The translations under genes were made by a program, and so were the position numbers. Positions 23,511 through 34,583 of a stretch of DNA of 64,000 bases are shown in pieces; positions within the stretch are counted from its first letter, which is position 1; each line of letters starts with the position of its first letter. Below the pieces are notes generated by a model, which was not told the origin of the DNA, ran no database searches, and saw only the letters and a program-made list of their open reading frames with translations. The DNA lies in NCBI GenBank assembly GCA_013368315.1, contig JAACJM010000254.1:1-64000 (forward strand), written 5' to 3'. The DNA comes from Tetrapyrgos nigripes (taxonomy: Eukaryota > Basidiomycota > Agaricomycetes > Agaricales > Campanellaceae).

Positions 23511-23834
23511 TCAGATATGAGGAATGAGGGTCGTCCATTCTACGGTTTGATAGGCGCTGGTCGGAAGTGCGCGCAACTCCATCAGAGCGAGGATAATGAG
23601 GGTTATCCGAGCAAAGCCATAGAAAAATGGAGAGAAAAATGCAACTATCATAAGGCCTGCGCCCCACCATGTCGACTCAGGCACTTCATCTATGAACACT
23701 AGAATTATTCCCAAGACGGGAAAACAGGTTACTCCAAGAGCACATACACGCCACATGATTTGCTCTGTGTGGGATGGGAATGTGAAAGCCCATGGGATGC
23801 AGTGGATGGCCCCAAATATGACTGCGATGGATTA
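23511..23834 (-). pseudogene. Membrane-protein family fragment, 3' end
   Basis: The reverse strand encodes the last roughly 105 residues of the membrane family described at 44134-45839: MWRVCALGVTCFPVLGIILV, then FYGFARITLIILALMELRAL and the shared end VEWTTLIPHI with a stop at the same place. The match stops abruptly at 23834, where TTACGAGGCC begins. The missing middle part may be the piece at 32299-33291, which has the same orientation and starts about where this one ends. Confidence 0.8.
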
Positions 23835-23905
23835 CGAGGCCGAATGAAATGAGGGTGAGTTCTTTACACTCCATTTCCGCATGTGGCTATGTCGAATCGT
23901 ACCCT
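23834..23905 (+). repeat. TTACGAGGCC-family repeat end at a gene breakpoint
   Basis: TTACGAGGCCGAATGAAATG, then GAGTTCTTTACACTC, TTTCCGCATGTGGCTATGT. It begins at the exact base where homology to the membrane gene ends. Confidence 0.65.
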
Positions 23906-25374
23906 GCTTTTCCCGTTCACAAATTCCTAAAACTCCCGAGCTTTGGAACTGTGATTGCCGAGGTATGCCGCGTCAATGCCGCGTGCTTACTCATCAGTCA
24001 CCGCTTCCTTCTGTTCCTTCGTGAAAGTCCACCGAAAGCTCCCAAACGATCTACGTCTAAGGTATGTGCATTGTATATGGTATTCTTCATATCATAATCT
24101 TTGTATATACGTCAAAAAATCGAAATTTTTCCCATGTTATCAAAGGAAGATGTCCGTAAAAGGCGTCGCTGCGAGGCCTGCGATGTTTGAGCTGGAGTAC
24201 CCTGAGGTGTCGGGGAACCTCTTTTATTTCGTTTAGGTGTTTCTGCGTTTTTGACCCGCGGAAGCATTATGCGTTCGGGTCTTAGGATAGATCCAGGCAA
24301 ATGTACCATACATTTGTAAAAAGTCCTGATTTCATGTACTACAAGCTGGGTGGGGTCCCCGGGAGGGTAAAAAGTATAACAATAATATGTACTTTACCAT
24401 TCTGGCTAGTGATGGCCTCGATCTTGCTACGCCTCGGCGATGGCCCACACCCCTTTCATATGGAGAAATCTCTGGATCGTCGTTGTTAGCCAGCGTCATC
24501 TACAGAATGATTATCCTTCACCCGGAAGTATTTCTATCAGCCCCCTTGGACCAGAAGTACACTAGCCCAAGGTCTGCGTATCTGACTTGGGCAGAAGGAA
24601 TACGACATACCATCGGTTCCGATGGTCTATATGTAGAAAGACAAGCAAGCATGCCATAATAATGATGATGATATCCACCTACAAGGGTCACCTTTACAGA
24701 GAGATGGGTAGCTAGGAGGACAAGAATGATTTATCACAACAATTTGATTCTTGAGCACCTCGGGCCATGCATTGGGGCAAGTATAAAAGGAAAGCAGCGC
24801 AAGCAGATGATCTACATTTCAACTACATTTCTTCTTGTTCCCCTAGACACGGCCACTTCGTATTATTCGTAAAACCATACTTTACCCATAGTACTCAGTT
24901 GAAGAATAGTTCAACATATCAGAATCCAATACTCCATTGAAGGATCCAACCAGAGATCCAGCTACAGATGTAGTATGTACCTAGTCTGGAGTTTAGCGAA
25001 TAGAGGTAGGGTGAGTGAGTAGGGATGGGTAAGATGGGGGTTCTCCTTGTTGCAGATGTGAGGAGCCAAAGGTTGCGACTGCAACAAGGTAACAGCGATG
25101 CAGGTGGCGGCGATGCAGATAAGGTGGAACTAAATATGGTACGGAACGCTGTATGAATTTTACATACGAGCGCTATGTTCTGCCTAGATTATGGCGTCAG
25201 CTGAGCAGGAATTGGAGAGGCTATGTCAAACAGGCATGCCATCAGGCTCCATCATGGTCATCTGCTGTGATTCAGATATTAGGGTACCATAACTTTCTTC
25301 GCCAGTGATCTTTCCTTCCCTCCCCCCTTCACTCTCTCCATCTTGAAGACCATTTTGAATCGTTCCTCTGTCAA
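23906..25374. other. Intergenic, TATA box, no supported gene
   Basis: No family motif is visible in the short frames here. A TATAAAAGG box (24782-24790) with a pyrimidine-rich leader suggests a promoter feeding the damaged gene at 25375. Confidence 0.4.
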
Positions 25375-27495
25375 ATGGCCAAATTCTTTTCCGATGCTCG
25401 CGGCCTTTCCTTCAGCAACTCGTCAATCAGCTGCATAGCAAGAGATCAGAATATCATTTACGGGAGCCCGACAATTATCAACCACTCATACAGTGGACGA
25501 CGAAGAAACCGGGACGAGGACGATTACGCTGACGACGAAGAGGTGGAGGCGAGAAGGAAGAGATCTCGTTTGAAAGCTCTTATGGATGATGTAAGTGCGC
25601 GCTTTGCTGTTTCGTATACATATTTACCTCTCGCGCAGTTCCGTGAATTCAAGCGCAGAGACACTATGGTACTAGAGTTGATCAGTGACAAGAACTTGTC
25701 CAATAACGTGTGGGTACAACCAAGAATAGAAGCAGTCAAGATACTATCAAATGAGACAAGGAATGAGAAGTTTACATCAGTAACTTTTGAAGGCGCTTGG
25801 GCTCAAGAGGTGAGTCATGATACTAACCGCATATGGAGGTCTGCCTAATCCCAAGCGGCAGATGTGGAAATATGCCTTCAAAAAATTCTCTCAAATCCGG
25901 TAAGAGGTCTCAGAGAAGATGTAAAAGATGTAGATTAACTAGCTTGTTTCTGTATTTTCAGTTCTGCCAATAGCTGGCAACTCTTTGGGTTTACATGCTC
26001 CCAGAGCTATCCCTCTCTAATCTTCCATCATGAAGGTCAGCCTAATCACCAATATCTTATTTATTATGTTCAACAAATTTGCAGAACATGTTCCCTTCTT
26101 ATCAGGTTTTTCAAGTGCTTCCCCCATTGTGACATTTTTCCTTTTGTATCGTTACGTGAGTGTACAATTGTTGATGTTCATCGAAATTGGTAAATGACGA
26201 GATGACCTTACAGACTGTTGATATGTGCCACCTCAGAGACACTATGGATGTATTGATGCATGTGTCCGGTGAGCTGACTATCTTGTAACTGCAATGCTTT
26301 ATATACTCAGCAAGCTGAGAAAGAGGCATGGATTGTCCCTGCAAAAGCAACACTGAGCTATGGGCCACCAGCAGAGGGATTAGAGGGAGTTCACTTCTCC
26401 CTATATTGATTTTATATCAATGTTGAAGCCTTTTCCAGGATTCTTGCAGGAGAAAGTCGTGATAGATTACCTTGACACTGCTGCAGTAGAGTTTCATGAA
26501 TTCCTTGCTGATAATTCTGCTCACTTATGTGGTGACAAAGTTTTCCTCAACAACCTTACGGACATCACGACACTGGGTCAATTATTTCCAATACATATGC
26601 TGAGCGCAATTGGAGGGATTCCATTGATGCCAATGCAGTTCAAAATCTGACAGTGGTTCAAAGTCCGGCAGCAGCATGAAGATGTTGACTGCAATCTTGT
26701 GATACTGCATAATGGCTGGACACGGTTAGTTCACTGCTTCCATAACGAAGGACAGTTTTTTCTGACCTTCAGATAGAGTACAGCATCCAATTCATCAATA
26801 TATGAAAACCCTCACATGGCACGGTGACGATGTGTGTGAGTGAGTACTAAATGCATTGTGGGGAATGGGTACCTCTGACCTTTGAAAGGAGTATTGAGTT
26901 CACAGCCATAGTTGAAATTATCAAGGAATCTAAAAAGTTTCTACTCTCAAGCTGGTACTCACAAGTTCCCTGGGTCTTCAAACAGATGGGACTGGACATG
27001 GATCAGCACCTCGAGCATTTTTGCAAGTTATTATAGTCCTCAGGTTGTTAAGAATGCTAATTTGGCTACCTACCAGGGATATGCGACTGCATTGAATACA
27101 TAATAACCTTACACGGTTATTGCTTGGAGTGGAACAATTACAGCCCTCCACTCACCAAGGATATATTTGTATTCCTACCTCCTATTGAGCAAGTCGGGGC
27201 TGCCTCTTTTCGTCTCAAAGATGATCCTTTCTTGTCTTATGATGAATGCAGAGAGACAAGGATTGAGAGTAGCAGTTGGGATATTGCTGGGCTCGCTTCC
27301 CCAATTCGTAGGCGGTGCCGAGGCCGCAATTTTTATGATCCAATTACATACCCAGCTGCCTCATTTTACCAGAGGCTAAAAGGCTACGATCCTGACACCA
27401 ATGCATATGCCGCTGCCCATGGGTTTCCTATCTTTCAATTCGCACTAAATTTCAAGGAGGTTGTCATCGATTTTGTGGAATGGAAAAGTGGGTGA
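25375..27495 (+). pseudogene. Agaricomycete kinase-like family protein, broken
   Basis: ATG at 25375, followed by a glycan-free, acidic N-terminus with YADDEEVEARRKRSRLKALM. Then comes VTFEGAWAQE, an exon with MWKYAFKKFSQIR, and SYPSLIFHHEEHVPF, in the order seen in a large, functionally unknown family of Agaricomycetes (often described as kinase-like because of the 'LIF.(D/E)EL.P' region). Later pieces are DYLDTAAVEFHEFLADNSAH and CRGRNFYDPITYPAASFYQR. These lie in different frames. A stop at about 26408 and further stops between 26640 and 27120 cannot be removed by GT-AG introns I can find. I read it as a decayed gene, though some splice sites may have been missed. The family assignment is from memory of similar proteins. 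Confidence 0.5.
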
Positions 27496-28675
27496 TCTTC
27501 TATAGTCATCACGGAAAAAGTTCTCATGTCGTTTTAAGGGCATGATTCTCAAGGGGATAAGGTAATCAAAATCGGTAAGCAATTCATCACTTCAGAGATT
27601 CATTGCTGATCTTCAGCTTCATATCATTAGATCCTGATGGAGGAAAGGATGGATTTTTACTTCCACTGTTAGATGGGCATGCATCAGATTCCAGTATAGA
27701 GGAAGTCAACGAGGAGGAGGAGGTAGGGGAGTATCTTACCACAGAAATGGAGGACACTTCTTCATCAGAAGCTTCGTCAATTTGATGCCGTATTTTTATT
27801 GAAGCAGAACACCTAATGCATCAGAGAGCGTGTCACAAGAAGAGGCATTATCCATTGTCAATGCTAAGAAGTGAAGAAAGAAACAAATAAGTTGTCAAGC
27901 ATTCTGTATCAAGACCATTAACTCGATTTGAAGCAGACTTTACAAATGTGTTCTCCCCGTATTGCCCAATATGCTCCTTCTCGTCTATATGCTTGAAATC
28001 AATGAGTCACTCAACTATCTTCCAGTCGGCATCTATCTGATGGGCCATGATACCAGCAAAGCTGAAAATCATCTGACGGTTTGTCCACACATCGTGACAG
28101 TAGGGGATCTTCGAGCTTACAGCCTATGGCAAATTACAACACAAGTTATCAGAAGAAACAGAGAACGCACCATCAGTTTCTTGATCACATTTCCCCGAAG
28201 CTCTTCGTTAATCTCGTTGTATCACTGGGAAGTTTCCACTTTATCTTCAGATAGTCAAACACACGTTGAAGTGCAGGGCTCTAGGAGGACTCTAAGTTCA
28301 GATGCTAGAACACAGACTGAGCTGGGAGGAATTCTGATTATCATGATGCATCTGTACCTGAAGTCCCACTTGTAAGGCATGGGTACTATGGACAGGACTA
28401 GAGGCAATGAAGGCAAGAGCTACCAATCACGTCATCAAGGGACGGATGATACAATGTCGACACTCATCCGGCATGTACGAGTAAATGGAATTCCTTGCTA
28501 TGATCTGTTCCTGCATTGTTGGTATTCTTACTTGTTAACTTATATACTCTGTCATTCCTTGTATATTGCTATCTCAATCAAAGTTTGTACTTTAGGACAG
28601 CGTCTATAAGCAAGAATGATTGCATTGATTGAAAGTCCAGTGAAAACAACTACAAAGGGCTTGAGTCAAGACTTC
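27496..28675. other. No recognised gene
   Basis: Contains open frames at 27603-27785 (acidic end, EEVNEEEEVGEYL) and 27962-28375, neither with a known motif. They may be 3' parts of the damaged gene upstream. Confidence 0.35.
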
Positions 28676-29275
28676 ATTTTCTCATAACCTCCACGTCCAC
28701 AGGAATACTGCCTGCTTCCAAAGTCCCGTTTGAGCTACCTGGAAAGATGACCTGCATCCAGAGCTTCCAATTCACTGCTGAGGTCGGGATCGTTGGTACC
28801 TAGGGGCGAAGTTATGGCTCGTGCTTTTCAAATTTATGATATTAGAAAAACTCATGGTAGTTTTCAACTCGAACTCCACCTCGTCAGCAGGGTAGATATT
28901 CCTGGAAAGGAGATACATCGGCATGAACTCCATGGCTCTGGGCATGTTGGGGAATTCTCCCTGAAGAAAGAAATCGATGAAAGAGGGCTTGAGCTTTCCA
29001 TCGGGATAATTGGAGGGAGGATTAGTGGGCACAGTGTATGTGAGAGCCACAGTCTAGTAGAATATATGAAAGAAGTAAGTACTGGTGAGAGAATTTAGAA
29101 ATGGAACACAGCTCACATCGCCTATACCAAAAGTACTTGGAGAAACACTCACCAAACCTACATTCGAGCTGGCTTCCGAAGGTAGGTTGTCTGAGGCATT
29201 GTTCTGAATTGGACTCGCAGCAACGAGTAAGATGTAAGAAACGATAAGAAGAGCAGAGAAGTTTGAGAAATACAT
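28676..29275 (-). CDS. Small secreted protein, unknown function
   Basis: ATG at 29275 begins a clear signal peptide (YFSNFSALLIVSYILLVAAS, likely cut after AAS-P). The mature start (PIQNNASDNLPSEASSNVGL) has a possible N-glycosylation site. An intron (about 29118-29055, GTGAGC...CTACTAG) joins VALTYTVPTNPPSNYPDGKL and then SFIDFFLQGEFPNMPRAMEF. Another intron near 28845-28795 probably leads to a last exon with NWKLWMQVIFPGSSNGTLEA and a stop at about 28676, but the phase there is not fully resolved. No cysteine-rich effector pattern and no enzyme motif is seen. Confidence 0.55.
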
Positions 29276-29555
29276 CGTCGGAGTAATAAGGATTGACCTC
29301 TAGGAAATAGATGCTCAGTAAAATGACCACAGGAAGAAGAGTCTTTATACCATGGGATAATCCTCAATTCTAGGTCATACCGATATCCAAGGTCCTGAGA
29401 GCCAGACAGGGTCAGGCGCTGAGGACGAGGGCTGGGTCAGGCCCTACATAGCCACTGGACAGGGACCTTGGGGTCGGTCCGGGGTCAGGTCAGGGCCAAT
29501 GGGGTCATGGCCTGGACCGCGGCAAGACTGTCCTCGAAAGAGTCGGGAATTTCAT

Positions 29556-29781
29556 TGTCATGGGTAGCTCCCCAATCCTCCTAGCTTGTACACTCCTTAG
29601 ACCTTTTATCATATGTTAGACTACTACTCCTTTTAGTATTCTTATAAATACTTGTATCTATCGTAGTAGTTCTTTAGCCTTATCAACTCTTTTCTCTCTT
29701 TATGCCTTCATTCATGGCCTAAGGCGCCTCACTATATGAGTCCATCTACGGTTCACGAGACTCTTAGCCTGGTCCCTTACA
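29556..29781 (+). repeat. Solo LTR-like sequence
   Basis: Begins TGTCATGGG and ends GGTCCCTTACA. It shares ACTCCTTTTAG, TCGTAGTA, ATCAACTCTT and the GTCCCTTACA end with the LTR at 63461-63720. No gag follows, so it looks like a solo LTR or a decayed copy. A GGGTCAGG-rich stretch lies just before it (29405-29500). Confidence 0.5.
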
Positions 29782-32298
29782 TTCATTTCCGCCCTCAGAT
29801 GAAGGAGAAAAATTTGTCTCAGTTTACACTAACTGGAAGCAGTGCTCTATTGGCGCAAAGAAGACTGCGTTCTTAGATATTCAATGGACTCTTCTGCTGC
29901 CTAACGGTAAACATTGCATAGCGGATTCAGCACATTGCTTCATTCCATATGGTTCCCCTCGAGCTGGAGAGCCCCTTCATCCACACGCACTAGCATTCTC
30001 GAAAGATGCACGCAACCGGAGTTGTAATTAGGGGTTGGAAGTTCGTTTGTCCACTCCTACAATACAATAGATAAACGCCTAATAAGGCCTTCTTTCTGCT
30101 TCATCACAGGTACTATTGAATACCATGAACCTGGCCACCATAGCGTATTTAAATCGTTATTAATTACAGCATTGCCTTGGAGCTAAAAAAAAATGGTGTC
30201 TATCGATAGCGGAGGATCCTCGCTATTGGAAAAATATGGATGGTATTTTTATCAATGAAAGTGATTGCTCAGTGAATATTTTTCTGCGACGAGTCGAAAT
30301 TTAGCCAAAACTGGGAAGCTGGCCACGCATGAGAATATTTGTAAGCTATCAGTCCGCGTCAACGACGACGTCCATTTCTCCTCATGTTAGTCATTCATCT
30401 GTCTCTCCAGGCATGCGCAGCTATGCTATAAACATATCTCGACATATCCCAAGTGTTTTGGGATAATAAAAGACCTTATATTTCTTAACTTTCCTCTCCT
30501 CTTCTTCTAACACTACATATGCACTACTTTGTACCATGCCCCGCCTATAACTCAAGTCTATGTACTCAGAATAGCATACCAATACATAGGAATCATGATT
30601 GGAATAATCTACAGACATGGATTGATGTAAATGGCATGAAATATGTGGAAACTAGTCAGTGGTCAGACCTCATTGAGATGGGTAGTAAGCAGTGTAATTT
30701 TTGGACCTTGTCACATACTGCAATGGTGTGCTGAGATCTTTTGGGGACTTCTTTGATGGCCCTCGTAGCGTGCTGGAGTCATGATCCCTTACTACAAGTG
30801 GAATCATCAAGAGAATTAAGGTTGAGAATTGATCTAGGCAAAATCAAGGCATAATGGAGCACAGGGGCTTGGAGACCAAATGATGGTGCTGAGGACAATT
30901 TTCCAATTGAAATCTTGTAGAGAAGTATCAAAAAGTTGTTTGGAACACTATTCTGTTATTACAATTAGTACTAAGGGTCAGCGAGAAGATGGTGATATTT
31001 GGGACAAAACCTCCCAATCTCAACATCTCCTGAGTGCACGGGCTAAGGAACAATCATCATGAATCATGCTCAGTAGTCAAGATTGAAGGTCAAGTTACAC
31101 AACTACGAAGCTTTTTGGTCCCTCAAATCAGTTGCTTCCACCCAAGGCCTTCATCACTCAGCCCTTACACCAAAGGTGTAGGTGAGGAATGGAGCCTGCT
31201 CAAGCATCAGGGAAAACCCCTAAAAACAGAAAATTGCAAATTGCATGAAATAAGATGTCAAAAATGAGACTGCAAAGTTTCGTTGCACCCTGAAGTCATC
31301 TGGAGTCAGCATGCGAGGCAGAAGGTGGTGTGTTCAGCATCTGAGCAGAGAAGCAATATTCAAGCTAAGATAGGTGCATAAGGCGGGTTATTGCACAAAC
31401 AAGCAAATAGGGTGATTGCTAAAGAAGCCCAGACATAAGGGAACAAAAGGAGTACAAAATGGACAGAAACGATGCAGAGAACGACGAGATACAGCGCGAT
31501 TACATTACCCTGGGCAGTTGCTTACATAAGGATTTCCCGTAATTCCCATCAAACTTTGCCGATATCTCAATGCCCACCACCTCCCGCCAGACGAGCTTTG
31601 GTACGTGAACGAGGATTGTTTAGTAGTATTTTTTGATTTTACAAAAGCTAGCCAAAGTGTCCTGGTTCTAGAGATATTCACCAAATGGCCAGCTTCCTAG
31701 TAAAACATAGTACATAATCGAAAGGATTGCTGTGAATGAGAGAACGACTACTAATGTCAACAGAGTCAGACTTTCCTGGACCACTGTTCGTCCCCGTTGT
31801 ACTCGGAAGCGGTCCTGTTGGGTTCACTAGTCCAGGCCCAGTTCCTTCATTCGCATTTGGACTTGCACTCGCCAGAGCATCTCGGGTTGATATAGCAAAG
31901 ACAAAAGGAACAGCCATCCCAGTGACTATGGGTGCAATTGAGCTCGAGTCCTCTGTGCCTCCAGCTCCATTAAAACCTTGTATGATGTATCCACCAGCGT
32001 TGTCTGCGGTCATGGGTCGGCAATGATAGAAAAGGGGTGCTTTGATGGCTTTGGACCCAGAGGCAGAGGCGACGATGGTTGCTAGTTACATTGGACCCTG
32101 GATATTTCTTCCTTGTTCCACTCATGATGTTGACTGGAACTTCTCTGCTTTGTTGCTCTAGTGCAATTATTCTCACCTATCAACTCCAGATATTGATTAC
32201 AGGTCAATTCTGCCTATTGACTATGGCTCAACATCATTTATCGCCTCGTACTCGCCACGCGTTAGCGTTGGCCCACAACCACTTCATATGACTAAAAC
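29782..32298. other. No recognised gene
   Basis: Only short frames without motifs. It forms the right part of the 8.5 kb that separates the two fragments of one membrane-gene copy (23511-23834 and 32299-33291). Confidence 0.4.
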
Positions 32299-33291
32299 AT
32301 ATAAGCGCCAGGGGTCCTTTTTGAGGCCGGTTTGATACTGGGATTATCCGGCTCCCAAAAAGATGCTTTGGTTGAATAGCGTCCAGAGGGGGTAGGCAAT
32401 GGCTAGGAGTGGATAGTTGAGGGGAAAAGTGTGATATAAAAATTTCCAATCGGATCCTATTTCCCGACCGATTGCTTTGAACCCATCCCATATGGATCCT
32501 GCTGTACCTCCTTCCTTAGAGCTTTGATTTTGATAATTAATTTTGATCGGAAAATGGACCCTCTGAGGTTTATCCAACCAAAAGAAATATGTCCCAAAGT
32601 TGAGCAATGCGAAAGCGAGTGTGAGTATCTCAAGGTTCGTGATGGAGATTCCTTCCACACCACGAGCAATACATTGGACAATGAACCAAGCGGTCTGTCC
32701 TATGGCGAGGAGTTTGGACAGAGCGTCACTTTTTCCTCTATCCTTGATCTCGTCCTCTGTGACTGATATGAGCTTCCTCTGCAGAAGGAACTCAAGCATA
32801 CATGACGCCGATCTGTCGGGCAGTAGAGATGACGTCGGTCTGTCGGACAGTAGAGATGATGTCGGTCCGTCAGGACGGAATACTATCGAACCAACCTGCC
32901 AGTGTGTAAGCAATCACAGTTTGGCTTCAGGTAGAACGTGAGAGCTCACAGAAGCCTGCTCTTCTTTGATCTTCAAACACCCTTTGATGAATTCATCTAT
33001 TTTGTTTGCTACCGCTTTCTTCTCCGCTGGGAACCACTCCTCATCCTCGAGTGTATGCAAATACTTCTCTCCATCATATAACGCAAACCCCCCCATGACG
33101 ACGAAAAATCCGTGGGTCTTCGTCCAGTTATATTTCTCTTCAAAGTTAAAAATCTTTAGACAAATGCCAGAGAACTTGGTACTTAATATAATCACGCACT
33201 GTACTTCTTTGCGATTTTTCCAGCTGCGAACCATTGTCGCATAGCCCACAGGATAATCAGCTCCGGTACGATGAGTGCGAGAAGCATAAAC
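32299..33291 (-). pseudogene. Membrane-protein family fragment, middle part
   Basis: Reverse-strand pieces YNWTKTHGFFVVMGGFALYD (about 33150-33070) and SVTEDEIKDRGKSDALSKLL through ITNLEILTLAFALLNFGTYF match the complete paralog at 44134-45839. The copy is cut at 33291 by element E1, directly after the host word GCATAAAC that also occurs in the intact paralog. At 32299 it is cut within the region just before the part kept at 23511-23834. A short insert with a repeated SDRPTSSLL motif lies at about 32810-32870. Confidence 0.8.
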
Positions 33292-33480
33292 TATGCTGTC
33301 CAAAGTGCACTTTTATTATGCACCCGTAGAAATTCATAATCGACACCCGTAGAAATTACTATGCACCCGTAGCAATTCATACTCGGCACCCGTAGAAACT
33401 CATAGGTACGACACCCGTAGAAATTCAGAGTGGACACCCGGTATTTATTAAAGATCGAGACCCGTATTCATTTGATTTCA
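33292..33480 (+). repeat. E1 left TIR and subterminal array
   Basis: Terminal segment followed by about six spaced copies of CACCCGTAGAAATTC with small changes. Confidence 0.8.
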
Positions 33481-34583
33481 TCTGCTGACGTGGTCTCGGC
33501 TATGATGTCATTCTTGTCAGATGCGTCTCATTCCATGATCTCCAGACATTTATAGCTTCTGGAAAGGATGTTACTGTCAGTAAATTCGTTAGCTTTTAGG
33601 TCTATACTTAAGCCTAATATGTAGAGATTGTGCAAAAAATAATTCCCTGAAGAGATGCTATAATAGACTTGATATCTAGTGCTTCAAGTGGATCTGCCGA
33701 TGAGGCCTCCAAGTCATCAAATCCATGCCATATCAGAATCAATGATACCAGAACTCATTATCAGTAACACACCATATAGAGTGCAACATATGTTATTCGA
33801 GAAAGAAAACATATGAACACAAAAACGAGTGAAGTATTAATTAGTGGTTTGTATGTATAAAGGAGCGTGAAGAGTGTGCAATGGAAGGAAATGTGGATCT
33901 AGGTAAAAGTGGTAGTAGGTGAAAACTCCTCTGGACACATATGGAGAGAATGAATGAACTCAACGATGGATACTGTGGCAGAAGTGACGATCTGATCCTC
34001 AACATTCATACACCAGAATGAAATTAGACCACAGTCTGCACTGATCATGGGAACCATTTTTACAGCCTGTATTGCACCTTTGTATGTCTCATTCTTTTTT
34101 CATTCCTCAACAGGCAGTCAAACCCTGATTATTATCATTTTCATATGATGCTTTATTTGATATTTATCACTTTTTTTGAGCTTAGTGGTACACCAGAATG
34201 AAACTAGGCCACAGTCTTGTTCATAGTGAGCCACAGCTGTGTGGGAGCTCTATGATGTATCTGGATGCAATCCAGCCTATCTATCTCCTTTCTTCTTTCA
34301 CTCTACAGATCCCACATTCTAAGGTCTGCAACCAGGCCCAGGCATGATGTTCTTCACAAAGCTTAGTGGTACATGAGGCTTGGCAGTAAGTCTTATTTTT
34401 TTCCATTTCTTCTGATTCTTCCTTAGGTTTTACCCCTTTCAGGTGGAATAATCACAGGCCATTCAGTCAGTTAGGTCAATAGTGTCACTCCTGGAGTCCT
34501 GCTAGCTTAACCTATCCTGTCCAGACTGACCAACAAAATTGCAAAAGAATAACATTACATAGTCGAAATATTTATGTATAAGA

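Noticed and set aside
32810..32880. Minisatellite in the membrane-gene fragment
   Set aside because: Only about three imperfect units (GTCGGTC.GTC); treated as a small coding expansion, not a separate feature.
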